From SLFH01 sp050486265 (GTDB lineage Bacteria > Planctomycetota > Phycisphaerae > Phycisphaerales > UBA1924): a stretch of 64,000 nt of DNA. The stretch covers positions 1 to 64,000 of the forward strand of contig JBJHCY010000002.1 in the NCBI GenBank assembly GCA_050486265.1, written 5' to 3'. A program made the position numbers and the translations under genes. The notes beneath the pieces are model-generated. The model was not told the origin of the DNA. It did not search any database and saw only the letters and a list, made by a program, of their open reading frames with translations. The first letter of the stretch is position 1, and each line of letters begins with the position of its first letter. Below, piece after piece: positions 16,596 to 24,275 of this stretch.

Positions 16596-18013
16596 GCAAC
16601 AACTCCGGCGGGTCCGGGCGCGGGCCTTCCGATCCCGGCGCCGCTTGGCGCCTGCTCGGCGAGGGCGCGCTCATCGGCTACGCCGCGATGCTCGCGGTCC
16701 TCTCGTGGGCGCTGGCCGACCGGCGGCTCGGGGCCGACGAGGCCCTGCTCTGGCTCGCGGGCGGTTCGGTCCTCGCCGGCGCCTTCTACCTGGTCGCGGC
16801 GGCCAAGGCGCAGCGTGCGCGGGCCGCCACGCCGCTTTGGCGGATCCTCGTCGTTTTCATCGGGGCCCGCCTCATCGTCGGGATCGCGCCGCCGATGCTC
16901 GAAACGGACTTCTACCGCTACATGTGGGACGGCGCCGTGACGGTCGCCGGTGTCAACCCCTACCTCCACACGCCCAACGACGCCAAGCTCGCGGCGCATG
17001 AAGAGAGCGACCCGCTCGGCGACCTCGCCCGGCGCGCCGAAGGGACGCTCCAACGCGTCAACCACCCGCACCTGACCACCATCTACCCGCCTGTCGCCCA
17101 GGCGGCCTTCGCCGCGGCCCACCTGATCGATCCGTTCGAGGTCGCCGGTCTCCGCGCGGTCTTCCTGCTTGCAGACCTCTGCGCCTTGCTGTTGCTGCTG
17201 AAGCTGCTCGGCGTGCTCGGACTGCCGAAAGCTCAGATAGTCTGGTACGCCTGGAACCCGCTCTTGCTCCGCGAGGTCTATTCATCGGTGCACATGGACA
17301 TCCTCCTGCTGCCGCTGATCGCCCTCGCGCTCCTGGCGGTGGCGTCCAAGCGGCACACTCTCGGCGCCGCGTGCTGTGTCGCCGCTTCGGCGGTCAAAGT
17401 CTGGCCGATCCTGCTCGCGCCGGTCCTGCTCAGGCCCTTGGCGACCCCGGCGCGCCGGCTCGTCGCGTCCGGCGCGATCTGCGCCGTGCTTTTGCTTCTG
17501 CTGTGGAGCCCCGTCCTCCTCGTAGAGCACGGCGCAGACAGCGGGTTCGTCGCCTACGGCAAGGGGTGGCAGAACAACGACGGCTTCTTCCGCGCCGGCA
17601 TCTGGGCGACCGAGCGTGTGCTGTCTCTCACCGGACACGAGCCGTGGCGGTCGCACACGATCATGCGAATCGTCTCGGTCTCGCTGGTTGCGGGCGTCGT
17701 CGTATGGTGCTCGTGGAGAGCCCGGGGCGGCGCCGCGGAAGCGGCGAGGCTGTCCCTGATCGTCGTGGCGGCGGTTTTCCTGCTCAGCCCGACACAGTTC
17801 CCGTGGTACTGGCTCTGGCTGCTGCCCCTGCTGACGCTGTCCCCCTTCAAGCCGCTGCTGCTCTACACGGCGCTGCTGCCGCTGTACTACGCGCAGGATC
17901 AAGTCCCATTCATGCACTGGATCCAGCACGCGCCGGTGTGGACGCTGCTGGCGATCGCCCTGATCCGAACCCGCGGGAGATCACGCCCAGGAAAGGAGAC
18001 CGAGCATGCGTGA
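16583..18013 (+). CDS. polytopic membrane glycosyltransferase (GT-C / GT87-like)
   Basis: 476 residues with about ten hydrophobic segments. The first loop carries LETDFYRYMWDGAVTVAGVNPY, the Asp-containing motif of GT-C glycosyltransferases that use polyprenyl-phosphate sugars, and the HPHLTTIYPPVAQ and EVYSSVHMD motifs support the GT87/mannosyltransferase-like type. These enzymes act at the membrane on the outer face. GTG at 16583 overlaps the upstream flavoprotein by 13 bases; no ATG lies near, and the next Met would lose the first segment. The stop overlaps the start of the next gene by eight bases. In this context it may move a sugar onto or from a lipid carrier for the arsenosugar product. 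Confidence 0.78.
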   Translation: MEALSNNSGGSGRGPSDPGAAWRLLGEGALIGYAAMLAVLSWALADRRLGADEALLWLAGGSVLAGAFYLVAAAKAQRARAATPLWRILVVFIGARLIVGIAPPMLETDFYRYMWDGAVTVAGVNPYLHTPNDAKLAAHEESDPLGDLARRAEGTLQRVNHPHLTTIYPPVAQAAFAAAHLIDPFEVAGLRAVFLLADLCALLLLLKLLGVLGLPKAQIVWYAWNPLLLREVYSSVHMDILLLPLIALALLAVASKRHTLGAACCVAASAVKVWPILLAPVLLRPLATPARRLVASGAICAVLLLLLWSPVLLVEHGADSGFVAYGKGWQNNDGFFRAGIWATERVLSLTGHEPWRSHTIMRIVSVSLVAGVVVWCSWRARGGAAEAARLSLIVVAAVFLLSPTQFPWYWLWLLPLLTLSPFKPLLLYTALLPLYYAQDQVPFMHWIQHAPVWTLLAIALIRTRGRSRPGKETEHA

Positions 18014-20150
18014 CGGCCTGCATGTCGCAGTCATCATCCCCGCGCTCGACGAAGAGACGACCATCGCCCGCGTGATCGCCCGTGTGCCCGACTGGGTAGA
18101 CAGGATCATCGTCGTCGACAACGGCTCGACCGACACCACGGCGAGCGTCGCCTTCGCCGCCGGGGCCGAGGTCGTCTACGAGCCGGTCCCCGGCTACGGC
18201 CGAGCCTGCCTCTCGGGCATCGCCGAAGCGCTGCGCCGCGACCGCACCGACAGGCCCCGCGCCGACATCCTCGTCTTCCTCGACGCCGACGGCAGCGACA
18301 CGCCCGAGCAGATGGACCGGCTGGTCGACCCCATCGTTTCGGGCCGGATGGACATGGTCATCGGCTCGCGCGTGCTGGGCGAGGCCGCCCCGGGTTCCAT
18401 GACCCCGCCCCAACGCGTGGGCAACCGAATCGCGACCCTATGCATCCGGACGCTGTGGGGTGTGCGCTACACCGACCTCGGGCCCTTCCGCGCCGTCCGC
18501 GCACGCGCGCTCGAATCGATGGCCATGGACGACGCCGCGTTCGGATGGACGGTCCAGATGCAGATCAGGGCCTGCAAGGCCCGGCTCAACGCCGCAGAGA
18601 CGCCCGTCGACTACGCTCTTCGAGCGGGCGGAAGCTCCAAGATCTCCGGGACCGTCTCCGGGGTCTTCCGCGCCGGAAAAGGCATACTCGGCGCTGTCGC
18701 GAGGGAGTACATGAACGGCCGCCCAAGCTTCAATCAGCGCGAGGCCGTCGGCGTCTTCGCCAAGTATCCCACACCCGGGAAGGCCAAGACCCGCCTCATC
18801 CCCGCGCTGGGCGCAGAGGGCGCCGCAGAGCTGCACGAGCAGATGCTCCGCCACACGCTGAAGACCGTCGCCGAACTGGCGTCGAGCAGGCCCGTCGGCG
18901 TGACCGTCTGGCAGACCGGCGCACAGACCCGCGACTTCGCCGACCGCTTCGCGCCGAGCACCCCGTGCCGCGAGCAGACAGGCGGCGATCTCGGCGAACG
19001 CATGCACAACGCCTTCGTCGCCATGCTCTCAGAAGCGGACCGAGCGATCATCGTCGGCGCCGACTGTCCGGAGCTCTCCTCCGGCCTCCTCGAAGACGCC
19101 TTTGACGCCCTGGAACGCAACGACCTCGTGCTCGGGCCGGCCGCAGACGGCGGGTACTACCTCGTCGGCCTGAGGCGACCCACAATCGGGCTCTTCCGGG
19201 GCGTCGCGTGGGGGACGGGCGGAGTCCTCGGCGAAACCCTGACCAGAGCCGCCGACCTCGGCCTCCGGACCCGGCTCCTGGGCGTGCTCAGCGATGTCGA
19301 CGATCCGGAAGACATCGGCGTCTGGCGCAGAGTCCGCCGTTCCTTGGAGCCCAGCGGGCCCGCCCCTTCGCTCTCGGTCATCATCCCGGCGCTCAACGAG
19401 GCGTCGCGCATCGGACCGCTGATCGACCGCATCATCAAGGCCGACGCCGAGGCGATCGTCGCCGACGGCCAGAGCGACGACGCGACGCGCGAGATCGCCG
19501 CCGGACACGGCGCCAGAGTCGTCATCGCCCCCAGGGGGCGCGGACGCCAGATGGACGCGGGCGCGAGGATCGCCCGCGGCCAATACCTCCTGTTCCTCCA
19601 CGCGGACACCGAGCTCCCCGAGGGCTTCGCCCGAACAGTCCAGCAGGCCCTCAAAGACCCACGCGTCGCGATCGGTGCGTTCCGCTTTGCGCTCGATGCA
19701 CGCGGCGCCCCGTTCCGACTGATCGAAGCCGGCGTGAGGCTCCGCTGCGCGTTGTTCAGGTCCCCCTACGGCGATCAGGCGCTCTTCGTCCGTTCCGACA
19801 CCTTCCGCGAGCTCGGCGGCTTCGGCGACGCCCCGATCATGGAAGACCTCGACTTCGTACGCCGAACCGCGAAGCGCGGCCGTGTCCGCATCGTGCAGCA
19901 AACCGCCGTCACCTCCGCCCGCAGGTGGCAGGGCGCAGGCGTACTCAAGGTCACCGCGGTCAACAGGCTCTGCGTGCTCGGCAGGGCGATGGGGATCCCC
20001 GCGTCGCGCCTCGCCGCATGGCGGGCACGCGCGTGCTCGAACGGAAACCCGGATCAGAAGTGCGTTCAGATCGAGCCGAGCGGCTCGGGCGCCCCCAGCG
20101 CCGAACGGGCGACCTCGATCGCCGGCTGCGAAGTCGAGGCGAAGAAGTAG
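18006..20150 (+). CDS. three-domain glycosyltransferase: GT2 - DUF2064 (TIGR04282) - GT2 (TIGR04283)
   Basis: 714 residues. Residues 1-240: DPM1-like GT2 domain (VAVIIPALDEETTIARV, VDNGSTDTT, FLDADGSDTPEQ). Residues about 243-445: DUF2064/TIGR04282 nucleotidyl- or glycosyltransferase-like domain (VGVFAKYPTPGKAKTRL, GADCPEL, GPAADGGYYLVGL, SDVDDPEDI). Residues about 455-685: second GT2 domain of the TIGR04283 type (LSVIIPALNEASRI, VADGQSDDAT, GRGRQMDAGA, FLHADTELP). TIGR04282 and TIGR04283 are both named for arsenosugar biosynthesis and are usually separate genes; here they are one polypeptide with an extra GT2 in front. The last 85 bases overlap the convergent anti-sigma gene, so the C-terminal tail after about residue 685 is unusual. 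Confidence 0.9.
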   Translation: MRDGLHVAVIIPALDEETTIARVIARVPDWVDRIIVVDNGSTDTTASVAFAAGAEVVYEPVPGYGRACLSGIAEALRRDRTDRPRADILVFLDADGSDTPEQMDRLVDPIVSGRMDMVIGSRVLGEAAPGSMTPPQRVGNRIATLCIRTLWGVRYTDLGPFRAVRARALESMAMDDAAFGWTVQMQIRACKARLNAAETPVDYALRAGGSSKISGTVSGVFRAGKGILGAVAREYMNGRPSFNQREAVGVFAKYPTPGKAKTRLIPALGAEGAAELHEQMLRHTLKTVAELASSRPVGVTVWQTGAQTRDFADRFAPSTPCREQTGGDLGERMHNAFVAMLSEADRAIIVGADCPELSSGLLEDAFDALERNDLVLGPAADGGYYLVGLRRPTIGLFRGVAWGTGGVLGETLTRAADLGLRTRLLGVLSDVDDPEDIGVWRRVRRSLEPSGPAPSLSVIIPALNEASRIGPLIDRIIKADAEAIVADGQSDDATREIAAGHGARVVIAPRGRGRQMDAGARIARGQYLLFLHADTELPEGFARTVQQALKDPRVAIGAFRFALDARGAPFRLIEAGVRLRCALFRSPYGDQALFVRSDTFRELGGFGDAPIMEDLDFVRRTAKRGRVRIVQQTAVTSARRWQGAGVLKVTAVNRLCVLGRAMGIPASRLAAWRARACSNGNPDQKCVQIEPSGSGAPSAERATSIAGCEVEAKK

Positions 20151-21025
20151 AGCAGGCCGCCGCTGCGCCAGACAAAGACATCCGTATCGGCGGGGCCGTC
20201 GTCCCGCACGCCGCGCGAGAGCCGATACGCCCGGCCTTCCTCGATGCCCAGCTCGCCGGTGTCTTGCTGGATGTAGATGCTGACCAGGGGTTGCATGTCG
20301 GGATCCGCCGCCGATGCGTCGAGCACAAGCCGCACCGAACGCCCGCGGCCGGGCACAGCGCACGGCCCCGCCCCGAGCAGGCTCAGACCGCTCGCCTCAA
20401 GGCGCCCGAGGTCCGGCCTCCGCCCCAGCACCGAAGCGAACCGGGCCGGAACATCGTCGAGACTCGAAAGGCTGAAGCGAGTGCCGACCAGATCGGCGTG
20501 CAGCTCGCACTCTTCGTGCTGCGTCGACAGAAACGAGACCAGCGAGAGCCGCTGCGACGCCGTCATCTGCTGCACCGGCGTCGAACCGCCGATGTTCGAG
20601 TTGACCACCACAACCGTGCCGGCCGCGGCCATGACCAGTCCTGCCGCCAACGCATATCGCAACAACGGCACACCCCGCCTCGACGGGCCGGTGATCGGGA
20701 GCGGTCCGCCGGGAACACCGCCGGCTTTCCTGCCGGGATCCGAGCCACGCGTCTCTGTCGTGGAGGCGGCCCGAGACGCCAGCACCCGCTCCCGCAACCC
20801 CGCGGGCGGCTCCATCACCGCGGCTCGCGCGATCGCTCCGCGGAGCTCGCGCTCGAACTCGATCACGGCGCGGTCCTCGGGGTTCTCCCGGAGGTGCGCT
20901 TCCAGTTCGACCGCTTCCTGAGGGGTGAGTTCGCCGTCCGCGGCGGCCCGGAGGAGTTCGCTCCGCCTGGAGACGCCCGACCGCTCGCCGCCGGGATCCT
21001 GGTTGTCACGAGAGCCGCTGAACAT
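20066..21025 (-). CDS. membrane-anchored anti-sigma factor
   Basis: 319 residues. The N-terminal part (LLRAAADGELTPQEAVELEAHLRENPEDRAVIEFERELR) is a zinc-finger-like anti-sigma helix bundle without the usual His-x3-Cys-x2-Cys. A single membrane segment follows (VPLLRYALAAGLVMAAAGTVVVV), then an extracytoplasmic region of about 180 residues (SVRLVLDASAADPDMQPLVSIYIQQD, VFVWRSGGLLYFFAS) that could be the sensor. It begins two bases after the sigma-factor stop, a classic sigma/anti-sigma pair. The ATG at 21023-21025 is preferred since the longer frame overlaps the sigma gene. Its 3' end overlaps the glycosyltransferase gene. Confidence 0.8.
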   Translation of the reverse strand: MFSGSRDNQDPGGERSGVSRRSELLRAAADGELTPQEAVELEAHLRENPEDRAVIEFERELRGAIARAAVMEPPAGLRERVLASRAASTTETRGSDPGRKAGGVPGGPLPITGPSRRGVPLLRYALAAGLVMAAAGTVVVVNSNIGGSTPVQQMTASQRLSLVSFLSTQHEECELHADLVGTRFSLSSLDDVPARFASVLGRRPDLGRLEASGLSLLGAGPCAVPGRGRSVRLVLDASAADPDMQPLVSIYIQQDTGELGIEEGRAYRLSRGVRDDGPADTDVFVWRSGGLLYFFASTSQPAIEVARSALGAPEPLGSI

Positions 21026-21027
21026 AC

Positions 21028-21627
21028 TCACTCCCGAACCTTCTTTCGTTCCCCTTCCCCCGAAGCCTCGATGAACCCCGCCCGTTCGAGCTGACCGGCG
21101 ATCGCCGGATCGCCCCGCAGCGCCTTGCCGGTCTGCGCCCTGGCCCGGTGCAGCCTGCTCATCACCGTCCCGAGCGGCACGCCGAGCGACTCGGCGATCT
21201 CTCGGTACTTCAGCCCCTCGACGGCCCAGAGCCACAAGACATCCCGCAAATCCGGGTTCAGCCCGGCCAACGCGCTGTGCAGCTTGTGAGCCGCTGCGCC
21301 GAAATCAAAGCCTTCGACCTCGGCCGGGCTCGGGGCCTCCTCATGGCCGTGCAGCCCGAGCTCGGTGTACCGATCGAGCGCGCGGTCACCCGCGTTCTCG
21401 TGGGCGATGGAGCCGTAAAAGCTGTTCCTTGCGATCGTCATCAGCCAAGCCCGGATCCCCGCGCCCTTCTCCTGAAACTTCTCAACCGTCTCGGGCCGAA
21501 ACGCCCTCGCGTAGACTTCCTGGACGAGATCGTCCGCTTTGTCAGCGTCCCTGGTGAGGAAGCGAGCGAAGCGGTACACCGCGTCGAACTCCGCCATCGC
21601 GAGTTGTTCGAATTCTTCCGCCCGCAT
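21028..21627 (-). CDS. ECF-type RNA polymerase sigma factor
   Basis: 199 residues. Sigma region 2 is seen as YRFARFLTRDADKADDLVQEVYARAFR and region 2.4-like IRAWLMTIARNSF; region 4 as LNPDLRDVLWLWAVEGLKYREIAESLGVPLGTVMSRLHRAR, a clear helix-turn-helix. There is no region 1.1 or 3, so it is ECF. It is paired with the downstream anti-sigma. The upstream region contains two GGAATA motifs on the coding strand, of the kind ECF factors read as -35, so autoregulation is possible. It faces the arsenic cluster tail to tail; a direct link to that cluster is not shown. Confidence 0.92.
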   Translation of the reverse strand: MRAEEFEQLAMAEFDAVYRFARFLTRDADKADDLVQEVYARAFRPETVEKFQEKGAGIRAWLMTIARNSFYGSIAHENAGDRALDRYTELGLHGHEEAPSPAEVEGFDFGAAAHKLHSALAGLNPDLRDVLWLWAVEGLKYREIAESLGVPLGTVMSRLHRARAQTGKALRGDPAIAGQLERAGFIEASGEGERKKVRE

Positions 21628-21663
21628 GGCTGAGTCTACCCGGGCAATGGCCGTCCGCCGATG

Positions 21664-21688
21664 TCTATTCCGTGCCGGTTATTCCACC
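21664..21688 (-). promoter_or_regulatory. tandem GGAATA motifs upstream of the sigma gene
   Basis: On the coding (minus) strand GGAATAACC and, 14 bases later, GGAATAGAC lie about 38-60 bases before the sigma start. GGAAT is a common -35 core for ECF sigma factors, and GGAATAG is also the arm of the two palindromes at 5732 and 7364. There is no full palindrome here. Confidence 0.3.
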
Positions 21689-22039
21689 CCAGAGGAAGCC
21701 GGTCGCCCCCGTGACCCGGGCGGCTCACGACCGCGTCCGACACGCCCGCGTTGCAACAGAGACGCAGGACGCCGCTCGCTCCAATCTCGGCAAGTTCGTG
21801 TTGTGTAAGCGTTGATGCCCACGCGGGCTTGGGCCTCCACGGTTTCATCGCCGTGTCGCGAAGGCTGCGCGGCTCAGGTCATGAACGGCAACCTCTCAGC
21901 CGCCCCGCTCACCGCTGGCCGCACTTGGGTTATTGACGGTCAGTCGGTGTTCATCAACCCGTTCTGTTCGCGGAGCGTGTTGGTCTTGGAAGGTGCAACG
22001 CCGCCCGTCGGATCAGGCCTTCCGCGTCCGCCCGGATCG
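21689..22039. other. stretch without a supportable gene
   Basis: Upstream of the sigma factor I see no domain or good start signal on either strand. The minus frame that carries the Fic fragment runs on into this stretch to 21940, but its last 30 or so residues look unrelated to Fic proteins. Confidence 0.5.
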
Positions 22040-22227
22040 AGCGCCAACTCCCCCTCGATCGCGAGCGGCGGATCAGCCGGCGGGAGCGGGTGCGGCACAA
22101 ACGCCCGGACGGTTTCGTCGAGGGTTGTGCCCATTCGGAATGTGCCGGTGTGGCGGGTCACTGGGAAATTGTCCTTTCCGAAGGCTCCATGCTGCGAATC
22201 GATCGTTTCTTTTGGTGTGTGAGTCAC
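22040..22227 (-). pseudogene. N-terminal fragment of a Fic-family protein
   Basis: The frame starting at the ATG at 22225-22227 reads HTGTFRMGTTLDETVRAF, then VPHPLPPADPPLAIEGEL. This is the conserved opening of Fic/AMPylator proteins with the Fic N-terminal domain. After about 60 residues the similarity stops, and the frame ends in an unrelated tail at 21940. The HPFx(D/E)GN(G/K)R catalytic motif that should follow is absent. I read it as a 5' remnant of a decayed gene beside an old integration site. Confidence 0.55.
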
Positions 22228-22560
22228 CGATCAGACGAGATCCGCTGGCCGCGGGTGGCAGGCGGCTTCTGTGGATGCAGTCGGGCAGGGCTCGCTCCTG
22301 ATCCGCCTGGGAGTCCGATCTCGCCCGAGAGGGCTTCTTCAGGGCAGCGGCGGGTAATTCCCATCGGAGGGCTTCACAGTCGGTCGTTCGTTGCTTCGGG
22401 TCTGAACCGGGCTGGCAAGACCGTCGAGCAACGACACTACCGGCCCCCCTCAGATGTGAAGCGGGCAGGTGCCGGCGTCGGCGCTGTCGGCGGCATGGGT
22501 CGTCCGGGGGCAGTGGGGCACTGAAACCCGCTCAGGCGTCGCGACAACCCGCGGCTTCGA

Positions 22561-22698
22561 TCACTCATGCTCCTCTGCACTCTGGATCAACGCCAGCACC
22601 GCCCGCCGCAAGCGCTCGGGTAGGTCGGCCCATGCGTCGATCACGCGGCGAAGATCACCCGAATGTTGCGCATCTGTTGCGCGCCCCTCAGAAATCGG
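22561..22698 (-). CDS. short C-terminal module next to the tRNA-like site
   Basis: The minus frame to the stop at 22561 ends with SGDLRRVIDAWADLPERLRR and AVLALIQSAEEHE, a neat amphipathic helical segment. I recall near-identical short tails (RVIDAWxxLPExxRxAxLALV) at the ends of genes beside integrases in planctomycetes. The frame stays open upstream through the antisense of the tRNA-like sequence, so no start can be chosen with confidence; the 5' boundary here is approximate. It may be the 3' remnant of an integrase-linked gene. Confidence 0.35.
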   Translation of the reverse strand, partial: PISEGRATDAQHSGDLRRVIDAWADLPERLRRAVLALIQSAEEHE

Positions 22699-22707
22699 CC
22701 CTCCCGG

Positions 22708-22774
22708 GCCGCCAGAGGGGTTGGTCGGCGGTTTTGTAAACCGCAGGTCGCCGGTTCGAGTCCGGCAGGCGGCT
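22708..22774 (+). tRNA. tRNA-Thr(TGT)-like gene lacking a canonical D-arm
   Basis: The 3' part is perfect: anticodon stem GCGGT/ACCGC (22728-22732, 22740-22744) with loop TTTGTAA and anticodon TGT (22735-22737), variable region AGGTC, T-arm GCCGG-TTCGAGT-CCGGC, and acceptor strand AGGCGGC with T as discriminator base. The 5' acceptor GCCGCCA (22708-22714) pairs at six of seven positions. But only 13 bases, GAGGGGTTGGTCG, separate acceptor and anticodon stem, and they cannot form a normal D-arm. Either it is a degenerate tRNA or, more likely, the 3' half of tRNA-Thr left by an integrated element at its attachment site. Confidence 0.45.
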
Positions 22775-23255
22775 TTTCTGCTCCGGCTGGTCGAGGTGGT
22801 CTTCGGTGGTGCTCTGCCGCCACGCACTTCAGTCGCTCAGCCGTCACCGCCGCATCCGTCTTTGTCAGTTCTTTGGCGCCTCGGCTGCGTCTGTTCGAAA
22901 ACCACGCGCCCGATACGCTCGGTCGGCGCTCACTCTCGAACCGTCTTGAGGGCGATCCGGTCCGGGGCGTCAATCGGCCGGCGATCGGCGCGGTCGTCCG
23001 CGTCTCGGCGGTGATCGAAGGCCGACGCGTCACCCAGACCAAAGCGGTCCCCGGCCCCGGCGGGCGTCAGGGCAAGCGGCACACGAGAGCGATGCACTTT
23101 GCGATCGGCGACGAACCGGTCGAGACAGTCGAGATACGCTGGCCTGGAGCCTCCGGAACGACGGCCACGCTCAGCGATGTCGATGCCGGGCGGCGTACGG
23201 CACGATTCGGGGACGGCGGGCAGGAGTCGGCCCCTCACGGAGGAACCGTAGCGGT
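22775..23255. other. stretch without a supportable gene
   Basis: Between the tRNA-like sequence and the hydrolase gene I see only open frames without domains, including frames that merely read the antisense of the tRNA-like sequence. Together with the Fic fragment it forms a gene-poor segment of about 1.6 kb. Confidence 0.5.
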
Positions 23256-24254
23256 TCACGGGCCTTTCGGAGCTCTGTTCCAAGCACGCAACGAGTTTAG
23301 AAACGCTTGTTCATCTTCGAGCAGTTGGTGCGTGATCTGACCGGCGAAGCCTTCTTCGCTCGACTCGATGACCAGCCCCCAGGCTCGAAGCACAAGCGTC
23401 TGGTGGTCGAGAGGCAGGAGTCGCGCGGTGTGGACGGAGCGATCCAGCACGGCCCTGAGCTGTTCGGCTTCACGCCGCGGCAGGTAGGGATCATCCGCCG
23501 CCAACAGTGCGAGCACGGGGACCGATGTGGACGCGAGCACCGCTTCGAGCGGCGGGGTCTGCGGCGAGCGAACGAAGACCGTCGAGAGCGGTACGAAGAC
23601 GGGGCCGCGGTGATGGCGTGCGGCGTGCCGCACAACAGTCTTGCTGCTCACGGGCGCGAACAGGATCACGCCCGCGGGCTTTGCGCCTTGGGCGAGCAAG
23701 TCTGTCGCTACCAAGGCCCCTAGCGAACAGGCCCTGATGATCACGCGGCCCTCGCACCCGTCGGCGAGTTCGACAGCGCGACGCCAGATCGCCGCGCCAT
23801 CGTCCAAGAGCAGCGACGCATCCGCCCTGCCGTCCGAAGCCCCGACGCCGCGGTAATCGAATGCAAGCGAAGCGAAGCCTTGCGCCGCGAACGCCTCGAT
23901 CATCGGCTCGGGGCCCAGTCTGCCGATGCCGACCGGCAGGCCGGCGTCGATCGAGGTCCGAGAGGGCAGGAGGTGGAGGACCACAAAGCCGTTCGGGACT
24001 TCGCTCTCTACAAGCAAGCCGCGGAGGACCGTTCCGTCATCCGCTGCGACACTGATTTCACGGGCCGCTCCGGACGATCGAAGCGGTGACACCCCGTTCG
24101 GCTTCACCTGCGTGACAAGTGGTGCGACCGTGCAGCCCGCCAGCCACATCACCGCGGCCGTCATCCAGACGCCGAGCGTGGTCATAACGGCCCGCCGCGC
24201 CTTCAAGCGAGATCTGCTGCGAGAGGAACCGGGCACGGTAGAAGCCGAAAGCAT
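23256..24254 (-). CDS. alpha/beta-hydrolase lipoprotein
   Basis: 332 residues from the ATG at 24254; a start at Met24 (24185) would give a cleaner signal, MTTLGVWMTAAVMWLAGC, with lipobox LAGC. The hydrolase fold follows: LAFDYRGVGASDG (oxyanion region), the nucleophile elbow IIRACSLGALVA with Ser in C-S-L-G rather than the usual G-x-S-x-G, LLAADDPYLP (acid) and LLPLDHQTLV (His). Substrate is unknown; esterase-like. A TACGAT hexamer nine bases before the ATG at 24254 could be a promoter -10. The gene starts 21 bases after the end of the FHA-protease gene and may be co-transcribed with it. Confidence 0.75.
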   Translation of the reverse strand: MLSASTVPGSSRSRSRLKARRAVMTTLGVWMTAAVMWLAGCTVAPLVTQVKPNGVSPLRSSGAAREISVAADDGTVLRGLLVESEVPNGFVVLHLLPSRTSIDAGLPVGIGRLGPEPMIEAFAAQGFASLAFDYRGVGASDGRADASLLLDDGAAIWRRAVELADGCEGRVIIRACSLGALVATDLLAQGAKPAGVILFAPVSSKTVVRHAARHHRGPVFVPLSTVFVRSPQTPPLEAVLASTSVPVLALLAADDPYLPRREAEQLRAVLDRSVHTARLLPLDHQTLVLRAWGLVIESSEEGFAGQITHQLLEDEQAFLNSLRAWNRAPKGP

Positions 24255-24275
24255 GCGGATTTCATCGTAAGATCG

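Noticed and set aside
22641..23042. Minus-strand frame containing GLEPATCGLQNRRP, which looks like a conserved protein motif
   Set aside because: It is the antisense translation of the tRNA-like sequence (TTCGAGTCC read backwards); such strings appear in databases as artefacts.
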